64,000 nucleotides of DNA from contig NZ_JAEAGO010000002.1 of assembly GCF_016464625.1 (NCBI RefSeq), positions 124,001-188,000 on the forward strand, given 5' to 3'. The position numbers were made by a program, and so were the translations under genes. This DNA comes from Penaeicola halotolerans. GTDB lineage: Bacteria; Bacteroidota; Bacteroidia; Cytophagales; Cyclobacteriaceae. The notes under the pieces were generated by a model. The model did no database searches and was not told the DNA's origin. It worked only from the letters and a program-made list of their open reading frames with translations. Numbering within the stretch: the stretch's first letter is position 1; each line of letters starts with the position of its first letter. Shown in pieces: positions 36,388-45,064 of this stretch.

Positions 36388-38838
36388 ATGCTAACTCTTG
36401 AGGATTTAAGAAAACAAGTGCCAAATGCCCAGCTTCTTGGTGAATCTGGGCTCGTACCGATTGCTTATTTGCTCACAGATACGCGTAAGCTATTAGGAGG
36501 CGAAGGAGCGCTCTTTATCGCCCTTGCTGGCCCTAGACATAACGGTCATGACTACATCGAAACTGCCTATGAGAAAGGTGTCAGGCAGTTTATCATCGCG
36601 CGTACTCCTAAAAAGATACATGCTGACGCGATTTATTTATTAGTCGACTCTCCTATCGCTGCGCTGCAAACTTTAGCCAAGATGCATCGTGCGCAGTTTG
36701 ATCTGCCAGTCATCGCTATCACTGGCTCTAATGGCAAAACCATCGTCAAAGAGTGGCTATCTAAACTACTCAGTACTGAAAAAGTAGTAGCCAAAAATCC
36801 AAAGAGTTATAATTCTCAAATCGGTGTCCCGCTATCCATTTGGGAAATCAAGCCAAAGCATGAGATAGGAATCTTTGAAGCAGGAATCAGTCAAGTGGAT
36901 GAAATGAGCAAGCTAGCAGACATCATTCAGCCGACTATTGGCATATTTACCAACCTCGGTTCTGCTCATGATGAAGGATTCCAGAGTCGTCTGCAGAAAC
37001 TAGAGGAAAAGCTAAAGTTATTCATTCACTGCAAAAGCATAATTGCCTGTGCGGATCAGCCACTCGTCTATGAGGAATTAACTCAAAAATTTGATCAAAG
37101 TCAGCTAGTTCTTTGGTCTAGCAAAAAAGGGCATGCCTATCAGATAGATTATGAGAAAACAGGCAAGCGAACAATCATACATGTGCAAGCAGCAGATGAG
37201 TACTTTCAGTTTGCCTGCTCCTTCACTGACCATGCCTCCCTTGAAAATATCACTCATGCCATCGTCACAGCCTTACATGTAGGGATTAGTGCCAGTCATA
37301 TCAGCCAAGAGCTACTTCAGCTAGCCCCACTCTCTATGAGGCTAAGTCTCAAAAGTGGCCAAAAAAATAATCTACTCATAGATGACACCTATAACAATGA
37401 CTTGGCTGGACTTCAGATTGCGCTCAACTTTCTCAATCAACAGAGCGCACACAAATCCAAAACGCTAATCCTCTCTGACCTACTAGAAGCTGGCATGAAT
37501 CCATCTGAGCTTTATCAGCAAGTGGCAGAAATGATCAAAGCATCTGGTGTTAGCAAATTATTTCTGGTTGGTCAACAAATCACCTCATATCAGCACTACT
37601 TCGATGAAATCCCAACTCAGACTTTTGAGCATACAGAAGGTATACTAGCTAGTGGCTCATTAGATACGCTTCAAAACGAAATTATCTTGGTAAAGGGAGC
37701 CAGAGTCTTTACGTTTGAAAAAATCATAGCCTACCTACAAGAAAAGGTGCATGGCACAAGCTTAGAGATTAATCTCAACCATTTGGTTCACAACCTAAAT
37801 TTTTACAAAAGCAAACTAAAGCCCTCGACCAAAACGATGGTCATGGTCAAAGCCCATGCCTATGGAAGTGGAAGTGAACAAGTAGCTAATTTGCTTCAAA
37901 ATCAAAGAGTAGACTATCTAGCAGTAGCTTATGCAGATGAAGGTATAGCACTTAGAAAAGCAGGAATCCATCTTCCCATCATGGTACTCAATGTAGACGA
38001 AGCGACCTTTGATCTACTGGTCAAATGGGAGCTAGAGCCTGTTATTTACAGTCTGAAAATTTTCAAATCACTCGCTGCTCACCTGAAAGATAGTCCTCTA
38101 GGCATACACCTAGATTTAGATACTGGCATGCATAGACTTGGCTTTGAGCCAGCACATATCGAGGAGCTGATAACCTTGATCCATGCTCATCAGCACCTGA
38201 ATATCAAGTCTATTTATACACACTTAGCTGGTGCAGATGAAGCTAATCTCAATGACTACTCAAAAGAGCAGCTCGATCTCTTCGAATGGATGTCTAGACG
38301 TATCTTAGTTGAGCTGCCCTATAGGCCACTATTACACGCCCTCAATTCTGCAGGTATTTTGAGGTTTCCAGATAAGCAATATGATATGGTGCGACTAGGT
38401 ATTGGACTCTATGGACTAGAAGTCAATGGTATGGCACAGCAGGAATTATTGAGCATCAGCACACTCAAAACCACCATCTCTCAGATAAAGTATCTCAAAA
38501 AAGGGCAGAGTGTAGGCTATAGTCGCAAAGGGATGCTTCATCGAGACAGCGTGATTGCCACTATCGCTATTGGTTATGCAGATGGCTTTGACAGAGGATT
38601 CAGCAATGGCAAAGCCCTCGTCTCCCTCAATGGACATCTAGTACCTACTGTAGGAAATGTCTGCATGGACATGACCATGATAGACATCACAGGTATTTCA
38701 GCTAAAGAAGGAGATGAGGTAATCATTTTTGGTCCTCAAAACTCTCTCAAAGCACTCGCTGATGCTATCGACACCATTCCTTATGAGATACTCACTGGGA
38801 TCAGTGAGCGGGTCAAGAGAATTTATTTCGAGGAGTAG
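36388..38838 (+). CDS. Bifunctional MurF ligase/alanine racemase
   Basis: An 816-residue fusion supplying two steps of peptidoglycan precursor synthesis. Residues of about 1-445 are MurF (UDP-MurNAc-tripeptide:D-Ala-D-Ala ligase) with the ATP loop ITGSNGKTIVKEWL, the EAGIS Mg site and DDTYNND. Residues of about 450-816 are a fold-type III alanine racemase with the PLP lysine Lys488 (MVKAHAYGSG), HLDLDTGMHRLGF, RLGIGLYGL and the catalytic-Tyr region VGYSRKG. The fusion is known in Bacteroidota. Making D-Ala and using D-Ala-D-Ala in one protein may channel supply. The ATG at 36388 avoids overlap with csaA and gives a proper MurF N-terminus (MLTLEDLRK). Confidence 0.92.
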   Translation: MLTLEDLRKQVPNAQLLGESGLVPIAYLLTDTRKLLGGEGALFIALAGPRHNGHDYIETAYEKGVRQFIIARTPKKIHADAIYLLVDSPIAALQTLAKMHRAQFDLPVIAITGSNGKTIVKEWLSKLLSTEKVVAKNPKSYNSQIGVPLSIWEIKPKHEIGIFEAGISQVDEMSKLADIIQPTIGIFTNLGSAHDEGFQSRLQKLEEKLKLFIHCKSIIACADQPLVYEELTQKFDQSQLVLWSSKKGHAYQIDYEKTGKRTIIHVQAADEYFQFACSFTDHASLENITHAIVTALHVGISASHISQELLQLAPLSMRLSLKSGQKNNLLIDDTYNNDLAGLQIALNFLNQQSAHKSKTLILSDLLEAGMNPSELYQQVAEMIKASGVSKLFLVGQQITSYQHYFDEIPTQTFEHTEGILASGSLDTLQNEIILVKGARVFTFEKIIAYLQEKVHGTSLEINLNHLVHNLNFYKSKLKPSTKTMVMVKAHAYGSGSEQVANLLQNQRVDYLAVAYADEGIALRKAGIHLPIMVLNVDEATFDLLVKWELEPVIYSLKIFKSLAAHLKDSPLGIHLDLDTGMHRLGFEPAHIEELITLIHAHQHLNIKSIYTHLAGADEANLNDYSKEQLDLFEWMSRRILVELPYRPLLHALNSAGILRFPDKQYDMVRLGIGLYGLEVNGMAQQELLSISTLKTTISQIKYLKKGQSVGYSRKGMLHRDSVIATIAIGYADGFDRGFSNGKALVSLNGHLVPTVGNVCMDMTMIDITGISAKEGDEVIIFGPQNSLKALADAIDTIPYEILTGISERVKRIYFEE

Positions 38839-38889
38839 TGACACATTTTTCGCATCCCTAACGTCTTTTAAACAAATAACCTTCTGACT

Positions 38890-39297
38890 ATGAAACAGCT
38901 GAGTATAATTTGTGGTATTTTTTTGCTAATGGCCTTTTCATGTGAAGAGCCAACTTCTTCAAGACCTTCATCAGGCATATATGAAGGTACATTTTATTAC
39001 ATCGCCTCAAATGGTCAGCAGTATAACAATGCAGTAGAAGTTCGCTTATCAGAGTACAGTACTTATTCTTCTAGTGCTGGATCAAATCGTGTCCCTGCTG
39101 GTGGTAATGGCCGATACCAATACCTCGAGGGCAATTATATCCTTTTTAGAGATGAAAATATCTGGACAGCTGACTTTGACTGGGGGTTGATTCTCAGTGG
39201 TGAATACAGGTATACTTTTGACGGAGAAAATCTAACCCTTGTAAAATCTGGACAAAGTGGTAATACAAACTACCGCTATGAGCTTAGAAAACGATGA
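38890..39297 (+). CDS. Small lipoprotein, unknown
   Basis: A 135-residue protein with a lipoprotein signal (MKQLSIICGIFLLMAFSC, Cys18). The mature part is Tyr-, Ser- and Gly-rich with strand-like alternation (GIYEGTFYYI, then YRYTFDGENLTLV), suggesting a small beta-barrel or lipocalin-like fold. I do not recognise a family. It is convergent with the BamA-like gene, with a single base between the two stops. Confidence 0.6.
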   Translation: MKQLSIICGIFLLMAFSCEEPTSSRPSSGIYEGTFYYIASNGQQYNNAVEVRLSEYSTYSSSAGSNRVPAGGNGRYQYLEGNYILFRDENIWTADFDWGLILSGEYRYTFDGENLTLVKSGQSGNTNYRYELRKR

Positions 39298-39298
39298 A

Positions 39299-40405
39299 TT
39301 AAAAAGCCTCATCAAATGCTAAGTACATCGCTGGCTGCGTACCAAAAGCAAGGTCTAATCTAAGGTTGAGTCCTGACTCATTGAGGCGATAACGAAACCC
39401 AAAACCTCCTGAGGCATGCCAAGTCGCTTGAGAGAGATTGGAAAAGTTCTCCGAGACACTTCCCAGACCACCAAAGATCTCAAGACCCAAAGCACGATAA
39501 AGATTTCTTCTATACGCTACTTGAGTCCCTAAAGCTACAGGATCTCTAAAGCGTCCCTCAAATATCCCTCTCAAATAATCCGCCCCTCCAAGTGCTGGCA
39601 GCAACTGAAAAGGAACCTGACCTTGAGTCTGTTCATATTTGATCTGCATGGCCATGTTGGAATTTTGTCCAGTAGGAAAATAATAACGCAGGTCTAACAA
39701 ATAACGACTAAACGCAAAATCCCCCGAATAATAACTCCAAGAAAACTGATTGAAGAATCCCCTTCTAGGAGAAAAAAGCACCTCTCTATTATCATATCTG
39801 ACTGAGAGACCTCCTCCATAGATAAGGTAACCCTCCGATCCAGAGATGACTTGGCTAGTCAACCAATCGTCTACAGACTCTTGCCTAACATCAAGCTTTG
39901 CTCCTAGATATACGGCAGGCAAAATCGCTCTTTCTAGCTCGCCCCAGCCCTGTATAATTCTACCTGTATAAGGCACCTCATCTCGCTCCCTAGTCTCACT
40001 ACCAGTACCATAGAAGGAAAAAGGGAAATACTCATAAGAAAATCTTGATTTTAAGTGCCAGCGGTTCTGATCCCACCAAAAGTCTGGCTGCGCAGTGAGG
40101 GTCAATTGATTATTTAGGGTATAAAGTACGGTCAAAGGAACTGAGGAGGGACGACTGTAGGCAGCACTATCCAATTGAAATAAGGAGACTGCCCTCGCTC
40201 CAAAACCCAAAGAGGTCTCTGGTGAATAATAGACTACTGGGAGAATCGTCCAAGACCCAACAGTCAACCCATCGATCACTCTATCCGCTAAGTCAAACCC
40301 TCTGTCAACAAGTTTTATGGCGGGACTCTTCTGTTGAGCATGGCTTCCTGTCCATATTCCAACAGAAAATAGCAACAAAAATATGGTGTCCTTACTCTTC
40401 CACAC
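39299..40405 (-). CDS. BamA/TamA-like (Omp85 superfamily) outer-membrane protein
   Basis: A 368-residue exported protein (signal ending SHAQ) that looks like an Omp85-type barrel without the usual long chain of POTRA domains. Visible features are amphipathic strands throughout, a conserved LRGIFEGRFRD segment in the position of the Omp85 lid-loop RG motif, SPRRGFFNQFSWSYY, and a C-terminal Phe. Short Omp85-like proteins of Bacteroidota are often annotated as BamA/TamA family surface antigens, and their cargo is unknown. It overlaps the end of the upstream lipoprotein gene by 14 nt, so the two are coupled and probably transcribed with gpmI. Confidence 0.75.
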   Translation of the reverse strand: MWKSKDTIFLLLFSVGIWTGSHAQQKSPAIKLVDRGFDLADRVIDGLTVGSWTILPVVYYSPETSLGFGARAVSLFQLDSAAYSRPSSVPLTVLYTLNNQLTLTAQPDFWWDQNRWHLKSRFSYEYFPFSFYGTGSETRERDEVPYTGRIIQGWGELERAILPAVYLGAKLDVRQESVDDWLTSQVISGSEGYLIYGGGLSVRYDNREVLFSPRRGFFNQFSWSYYSGDFAFSRYLLDLRYYFPTGQNSNMAMQIKYEQTQGQVPFQLLPALGGADYLRGIFEGRFRDPVALGTQVAYRRNLYRALGLEIFGGLGSVSENFSNLSQATWHASGGFGFRYRLNESGLNLRLDLAFGTQPAMYLAFDEAF

Positions 40406-40973
40406 GAGCTGATATCCCTATTTTGACTGCATCGGCTAAGACAAGTTTCTGCAAACTCTTGATCTCATAGCCCGTCAGTATGGCTTGATTTTCTATCTGA
40501 GCAAAATAGAGTTTAACCTCCGAAACAGAACTTAAAAATTGATTTTCGTCTACATTTTTAATGGCAATAGAGTCAGGTTGATCTCCTCCATTGTAATAGA
40601 GAATCATTTCCTGTACCCCTGGTTCGCTGTCTTTTCTATCATAACGAACTACGCTCATGTCTCCCTCTACAGCGTCAGTAGTCTCAAAAGCATCTAGCAT
40701 GGAAGGCTTGTTGATATCATACTTTTCGAACAAAGCGAGCTCTTTTGCCCAAGCTGCGCTATCAGGACGAATGCTAGTTTGCTCCTCAAGGTCCTTGAAG
40801 CTTCCTTTTTTATTCAGCTGCCTCCCTTCAAGTAGTGCCGGTTGCGCTTTCAATACTCCTAGCAAATCGTAGTATTTGTTTATCCGCTCCTTAACCTCTT
40901 CTCCTCCTTGATTGACACAGGCACTCATCGAGATAGTCAATAGCGATAAGAGCAAATAGATATATTTTTTCAT
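40392..40973 (-). CDS. Lipoprotein, unknown
   Basis: A 193-residue protein with a lipoprotein signal (MKKYIYLLLSLLTISMSAC, Cys19). The mature part is mixed helix and strand (ERINKYYDLLGVLKAQPALL, later MILYYNGGDQPDSIAI) and matches no family I know. It lies 11 nt after gpmI and overlaps the BamA-like gene by 14 nt, so it may work with that outer-membrane protein. That pairing is inferred from position only. Confidence 0.65.
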   Translation of the reverse strand: MKKYIYLLLSLLTISMSACVNQGGEEVKERINKYYDLLGVLKAQPALLEGRQLNKKGSFKDLEEQTSIRPDSAAWAKELALFEKYDINKPSMLDAFETTDAVEGDMSVVRYDRKDSEPGVQEMILYYNGGDQPDSIAIKNVDENQFLSSVSEVKLYFAQIENQAILTGYEIKSLQKLVLADAVKIGISARVEE

Positions 40974-40984
40974 CCTGATTTTAC

Positions 40985-42508
40985 TTAAGATATGAGTATG
41001 TCTCCTGTCATCTCAGCTGGCTTAGAGACTCCCATCAGCTGTAAAATAGTTGGTGCCAAATCTCCAAGCTTACCATCCTTCAAGGCAAACTTCTGCTTAT
41101 CATCTACTAAGATAAAAGGCACTAAGTTGGTCGTATGAGCAGTATTGGGTGTACCATCCTCATTGATCATACAGTCCGAGTTGCCATGATCAGCAATGAC
41201 TATCGTTGTGTAGCCATGCTTTTTAGCTTCTTCTATGACTTGACCTGCACATTGATCCACTGTCTCACAGGCTTTTACTGCCGCTTCGAAAACTCCTGTA
41301 TGCCCAACCATGTCTGGATTGGCAAAGTTTAAGCAGACAAAATCAACTTCTCCCTTTCTGATCTCAGGAATTATTTTTTTGGTGATCTCAAAAGCACTCA
41401 TTTCTGGGTGTAAGTCATAAGTAGCCACTTTTGGAGATGGACACATTAAGCGCTTCTCTCCTTCAAAAGCTTCCTCTCTACCTCCTGAGAAAAAGAAAGT
41501 CACATGAGGATATTTCTCTGTCTCAGCAATCCTGATTTGTTGCTTACCTGCTTTGCTGAGCACCTCTCCTAGTGTGTTTTGTAGATTATCCTTTTCAAAA
41601 ATCACCTTGACATCTTTAAATGTCTCGTCATAACTAGTAAAAGTGATGTAATGTAATGGCAATTTTTTCATCCCAAAGTCAGGAAAGTCTTTTTGCGTCA
41701 GCACTTGGGTGATTTCACGACCTCTATCTGTACGGAAATTAAAGCAGATGACAACATCATCTGGCTTGATAGTAGCGAGTGGCTTTCCATCTTTACCGAT
41801 CTTAATGATTGGCCTGATAAACTCATCTGTCACTTCATTGGCATAGGACTTCTGTATGCTGTCAAATACATTTTTAGAGCGCTCTCCCTCACCATTGACC
41901 ATGGCCTCGTAGGCTAACTTAACACGCTCCCAGCGATTGTCTCTGTCCATCGCATAGTACCTGCCTATCACACTAGCGATCTGACCTGTAGTCTGCTGTA
42001 AGTGTTGGTCTAAGTCTTGCAAATACTTAAGGCCTCCTCTTGGGTCTGTATCTCGTCCGTCAGTGAAAGCATGGATAAAAACATCAGATAAATCATATGC
42101 CTTGGCGATATCGCAAAGTCCTTTGAGATGATTTATATGTGCGTGAACCCCTCCATCTGAGACAAGCCCCATGAAGTGTACTGCTTTTTGATTTGCTTTG
42201 GCGTAAGTAAATGCCTCTCTGATCACAGGATGATCAACTAGTTCTTTCTCCTCTATGGCTTTATTGATTTTGACGAGATCTTGATATACTACTCTTCCCG
42301 CACCGATATTCATATGACCTACTTCAGAGTTGCCCATTTGACCATCTGGTAAACCTACTGCTAAGCCCGAAGCAGATAGTCTAGCGTGTGGGTAATTTTC
42401 ATACAATTGATCTATGTAGGGAGTCTTGGCTTTATCTACCGCTGAGACTGCTGGATTGGTTGCTATACCCCAGCCATCTAATATCATCAAAATTACTTTT
42501 TTATTCAT
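40985..42508 (-). CDS. gpmI: Cofactor-independent phosphoglycerate mutase GpmI
   Basis: A 507-residue alkaline-phosphatase-superfamily enzyme interconverting 3- and 2-phosphoglycerate in glycolysis with two Mn ions. The start MNKKVILMILDGW at 42508 gives the family N-terminus; an earlier in-frame start would add 8 residues. The catalytic Ser61 is in GQMGNSEVGH. Metal and substrate residues are seen in HAFTDGRDTDPRG, IGRYYAMDRDNRW, NFRTDRGRE, NFANPDMVGHTG and IADHGNSD. The two membrane-associated genes downstream appear to share its transcript, which is unusual company for gpmI. A TATATTTG box ends 4 nt before the ATG. Confidence 0.95.
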   Translation of the reverse strand: MNKKVILMILDGWGIATNPAVSAVDKAKTPYIDQLYENYPHARLSASGLAVGLPDGQMGNSEVGHMNIGAGRVVYQDLVKINKAIEEKELVDHPVIREAFTYAKANQKAVHFMGLVSDGGVHAHINHLKGLCDIAKAYDLSDVFIHAFTDGRDTDPRGGLKYLQDLDQHLQQTTGQIASVIGRYYAMDRDNRWERVKLAYEAMVNGEGERSKNVFDSIQKSYANEVTDEFIRPIIKIGKDGKPLATIKPDDVVICFNFRTDRGREITQVLTQKDFPDFGMKKLPLHYITFTSYDETFKDVKVIFEKDNLQNTLGEVLSKAGKQQIRIAETEKYPHVTFFFSGGREEAFEGEKRLMCPSPKVATYDLHPEMSAFEITKKIIPEIRKGEVDFVCLNFANPDMVGHTGVFEAAVKACETVDQCAGQVIEEAKKHGYTTIVIADHGNSDCMINEDGTPNTAHTTNLVPFILVDDKQKFALKDGKLGDLAPTILQLMGVSKPAEMTGDILIS

Positions 42509-42512
42509 AGCA

Positions 42513-42520
42513 CAAATATA
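42513..42520 (-). promoter_or_regulatory. Candidate -7 box directly before gpmI
   Basis: TATATTTG on the minus strand fits TAnnTTTG and ends 4 nt before the gpmI ATG, so a leaderless mRNA is possible. No -33 TTTG at the usual distance. Confidence 0.4.
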
Positions 42521-42583
42521 CGGATTCGTCATCAGCTACTCTAATTGAGCTCAAATTTTGAGCTTAAGAGCTTTTGAATTATT

Positions 42584-42599
42584 TTGGCACTGTTTTAGA
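42584..42599 (+). promoter_or_regulatory. Possible sigma-54-like promoter before the DUF4783 gene
   Basis: TTGGCAC at 42584-42590 matches the -24 half of a sigma-54 promoter well, but the -12 half reads TTTTAGA instead of TTGC. It lies 43 nt before the ATG at 42643. This is a weak candidate. Confidence 0.25.
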
Positions 42600-42642
42600 G
42601 GATTTTGTAACAGGGAAAAAAGGATATTTAGAAAATTTAATA

Positions 42643-43047
42643 ATGAGTACGTTCACTAAAATAGTGCCCATAGTATTGGTTCTGTGTATAGGTCTAGCGC
42701 AGTCCTCTCATGCACAGTCTCAACGCCAACTTGATGATGTCAAACTTGCTATGAAAGCTGGTTCGTCTAAAGAGTTGGTTAAGTTTTTTAGTGACATGAT
42801 CGAGATCAATATTTCTGGAAGTCAAGCAGACTACAGTAAAAACCAAGCCGAATTTGTCATTAGAGACTTTTTTAAAAAAAACACCCCTGTTGATTTTGAA
42901 GTAATCCACAAAGGCGAATCAAAGGATGGACTCCGCTATGCTATCGCTACCTACAAAAGCGACTCTGGCAATTTTCGCGTATTGATTAGAGGCAAACTAG
43001 TCGAGAATGAGTTTAAAATTTATAACTTAGATTTCACTAAGGAATAA
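42643..43047 (+). CDS. DUF4783 exported protein
   Basis: A 134-residue protein. The ATG at 42643 gives a signal peptide (MSTFTKIVPIVLVLCIGLAQSSHAQ). The mature part of about 110 residues has the NTF2-like pattern of DUF4783: KLAMKAGSSKELVKFFSD, then FFKKNTPVDFEVIHKGES, then YAIATYKS and FRVLIRGK. These proteins are known from Bacteroidota, have no known function, and often precede nadC as here (17 nt). The periplasmic location is inferred. Confidence 0.75.
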   Translation: MSTFTKIVPIVLVLCIGLAQSSHAQSQRQLDDVKLAMKAGSSKELVKFFSDMIEINISGSQADYSKNQAEFVIRDFFKKNTPVDFEVIHKGESKDGLRYAIATYKSDSGNFRVLIRGKLVENEFKIYNLDFTKE

Positions 43048-43064
43048 AGCATAATCTCAACTCT

Positions 43065-43919
43065 GTGAAGGAATATCTCAAACCCGAATACATCGAAGCA
43101 TTTATCAAATCTGCCCTCCAAGAAGACATCGGAGATGGTGATCATTCTACACTTGCTTCCGTACCTGCAGAAGCGATGAATAGAGCCCATTTGATCATCA
43201 AAGACGAAGGCATCATTGCTGGTCTAGCACTTGCTGAGCAGATATTTAAAACATTCGACCCTACGCTAGAAGTCCAGATCCTACTCCAAGATGGCGATAA
43301 AGTCAAAAAAGGAGACATTGGCATGACTGTGAAAGGAAAAGCGAGATCTATACTCACTACAGAGAGGCTCGTGCTAAACTGCCTCCAAAGAATGAGTGGC
43401 ATCGCTACGCATACAAACCGTCTCGTACAACTCATCAAAGGCACCAAAACACAGCTTCTAGATACTCGCAAAACAACCCCTAATTTTAGGATAGCTGAGA
43501 AGTGGGCCGTCAGTATAGGTGGAGGGTCAAACCATCGATTTGCGCTGTATGACATGATCATGCTCAAAGACAATCACATAGACTATGCAGGGGGTATAGC
43601 CGCAGCGATGAGTGCTACCAAAAAATATCTAGCCAATACTGGCAAAAACCTGAAAATAGAAGTAGAAACGAGAACCTTAGAAGAAGTTCGAGAGGCTGTT
43701 CAGGTAGGTGGGATGGATTTCATCATGCTGGACAATATGTCTCCTGATACCATGCGTGAAGCCCTCAAAATCATCGATGGCAAATATCTAACAGAGGCTT
43801 CAGGCGGCATCACAGAAGCCACGCTTCAAGCAGTAGCAGCTTGTGGTGTGGACTACATTTCTGTTGGTGCTTTGACTCATCAAGTCAATAGCCTCGATAT
43901 GAGCTTGAAAGCCTACTAA
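43065..43919 (+). CDS. nadC: Nicotinate-nucleotide pyrophosphorylase NadC
   Basis: A 284-residue quinolinate phosphoribosyltransferase that makes nicotinate mononucleotide from quinolinate and PRPP in NAD synthesis. Diagnostic text is EDIGDGDHST, TERLVLNCLQRMSGIAT, LDTRKTTPNFRIAEKWAV, GGSNHRFALYDMIMLKDNH, EVETRTLEE, IMLDNM and EASGGI. Length and order are normal. The start is a GTG at 43065; no ATG is available nearby. It is probably transcribed with the DUF4783 gene. Confidence 0.93.
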   Translation: MKEYLKPEYIEAFIKSALQEDIGDGDHSTLASVPAEAMNRAHLIIKDEGIIAGLALAEQIFKTFDPTLEVQILLQDGDKVKKGDIGMTVKGKARSILTTERLVLNCLQRMSGIATHTNRLVQLIKGTKTQLLDTRKTTPNFRIAEKWAVSIGGGSNHRFALYDMIMLKDNHIDYAGGIAAAMSATKKYLANTGKNLKIEVETRTLEEVREAVQVGGMDFIMLDNMSPDTMREALKIIDGKYLTEASGGITEATLQAVAACGVDYISVGALTHQVNSLDMSLKAY

Positions 43920-44003
43920 CACCAAATCATCCTATTTATTATTGTCTAAAACATTACATCGTAATCGAGCGTTTAGTGCTTACAGTTTTTAAACTAAGCC
44001 TAA

Positions 44004-44738
44004 ATGAATGTTTTAGTAGCAGATAGAGATGAGGCATGTGCTTTTGAGCTCAACTATGTTGGCCAACAGATCAACCCTGATTTTAGGGTAGTCAAAGTGG
44101 TCAGTAAAGTAGCTGAAGCTGTCCAGTTTCTAGACAGTAATCCAGAACTCGATCTGTTCATCTGCAATTTAGACTTAAAAGATGGTTCTGGATTCGAAGT
44201 ATTTAAGGAGAGCAATACTATGGTGCCAGTTATTTTCACCAATAACGATCAAGTAAATGCCTTCCAAGCATTCAAATTTCCAAGCATAGACTATCTCGTC
44301 AAGCCTATTCAAAAACAAGACCTCGACCGCTCCCTCAAAAAGTACGAGCTACTGACCAAGAGGCCTCTTTCTACTAAAGATTCCGAACCGTGCTATAAAA
44401 AGCGTTTTTTAGTAAAACTAGGGGAGCAATATACCTTCAAAACTCCAGATGAAACCGCATATTTCTATGCAGATGGTGGGCTTGTCTATCTAGTCGAAAT
44501 CACTTCTGGCAGGAAGTTCTTAGTAGATTACAAGTTAGAGGAATTAGAAAGCACACTACTAGATCCCAATTTATTTTTTAGAATCAATAGAAGCATCATC
44601 GTACAAATAGATGCCATACTAGTCGTGAAAAAATATGTGAATAGCCGACTCAGAATAATCTTAAAAACGGAGGCAGAAAAAGACCTCATCGTAGGGAGAG
44701 AGAAAGTAAACGCCTTCAAAGATTGGCTTAATGGCTGA
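44004..44738 (+). CDS. LytTR-family regulator with pseudo-receiver domain
   Basis: A 244-residue regulator with an N-terminal receiver domain (about 1-115) and a C-terminal LytTR DNA-binding domain (about 140-240: YFYADGGLVYLVEITSGRKFLVDYKLEELE, then FFRINRSIIV). In the receiver, the phospho-acceptor Asp (FLDI in relatives) is Asn55 (FICNLDL). The acidic residues near Asp7/Asp9, the Thr of VIFTNN and the Lys of DYLVKP are kept. It therefore probably cannot be phosphorylated in the standard way, unless Asp57 substitutes. No kinase gene is adjacent. It overlaps the convergent DUF202 gene by 11 nt. Confidence 0.85.
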   Translation: MNVLVADRDEACAFELNYVGQQINPDFRVVKVVSKVAEAVQFLDSNPELDLFICNLDLKDGSGFEVFKESNTMVPVIFTNNDQVNAFQAFKFPSIDYLVKPIQKQDLDRSLKKYELLTKRPLSTKDSEPCYKKRFLVKLGEQYTFKTPDETAYFYADGGLVYLVEITSGRKFLVDYKLEELESTLLDPNLFFRINRSIIVQIDAILVVKKYVNSRLRIILKTEAEKDLIVGREKVNAFKDWLNG

Positions 44739-45063
44739 TATGCTCAGTTGATTTGTCTTTTGGATTTTGATAAAAATCTACCATACGATCTCTCAGTTTG
44801 AAAAAACGAACAAACCCCAGTACAAAAGTCCAGGCACTCGCCACAAAACAAACAATACCAATCCATTTGACATTTTCGAATCCTTCTATCTGTATCAGTG
44901 CTAATCCTCCCACAAGTAAGTAAAGTGCAGTCCTGATGTATGAAAGCAATGTACGCTCATTAGCCAGTCTGGTGCGCTCAAGGGCCAAATAGTCCCTCAA
45001 GATAATTTCATCCTTATTGGTAAAGTGAGGCCTGATATTGAAAATGCGCTTGATATTCATCAT
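44728..45063 (-). CDS. DUF202 membrane protein (YidH-like)
   Basis: A 111-residue protein of the DUF202/YidH family. The hallmark DYLALERTRLANERTLLSYIRTAL precedes a first membrane helix (LYLLVGGLALIQI), and a second follows (WIGIVCFVASAWTFVLGFV). Function is unknown; it is an inner-membrane protein. Two consecutive Met codons leave the start uncertain by one residue. It follows the SLC13 transporter by 1 nt and is surely co-transcribed. Confidence 0.85.
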   Translation of the reverse strand: MMNIKRIFNIRPHFTNKDEIILRDYLALERTRLANERTLLSYIRTALYLLVGGLALIQIEGFENVKWIGIVCFVASAWTFVLGFVRFFKLRDRMVDFYQNPKDKSTEHISH

Positions 45064-45064
45064 T

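Noticed and set aside
42574-42642. Longer N-terminus for the DUF4783 protein
   Set aside because: The extra 23 residues would precede an otherwise clean signal peptide and overlap the promoter candidate.
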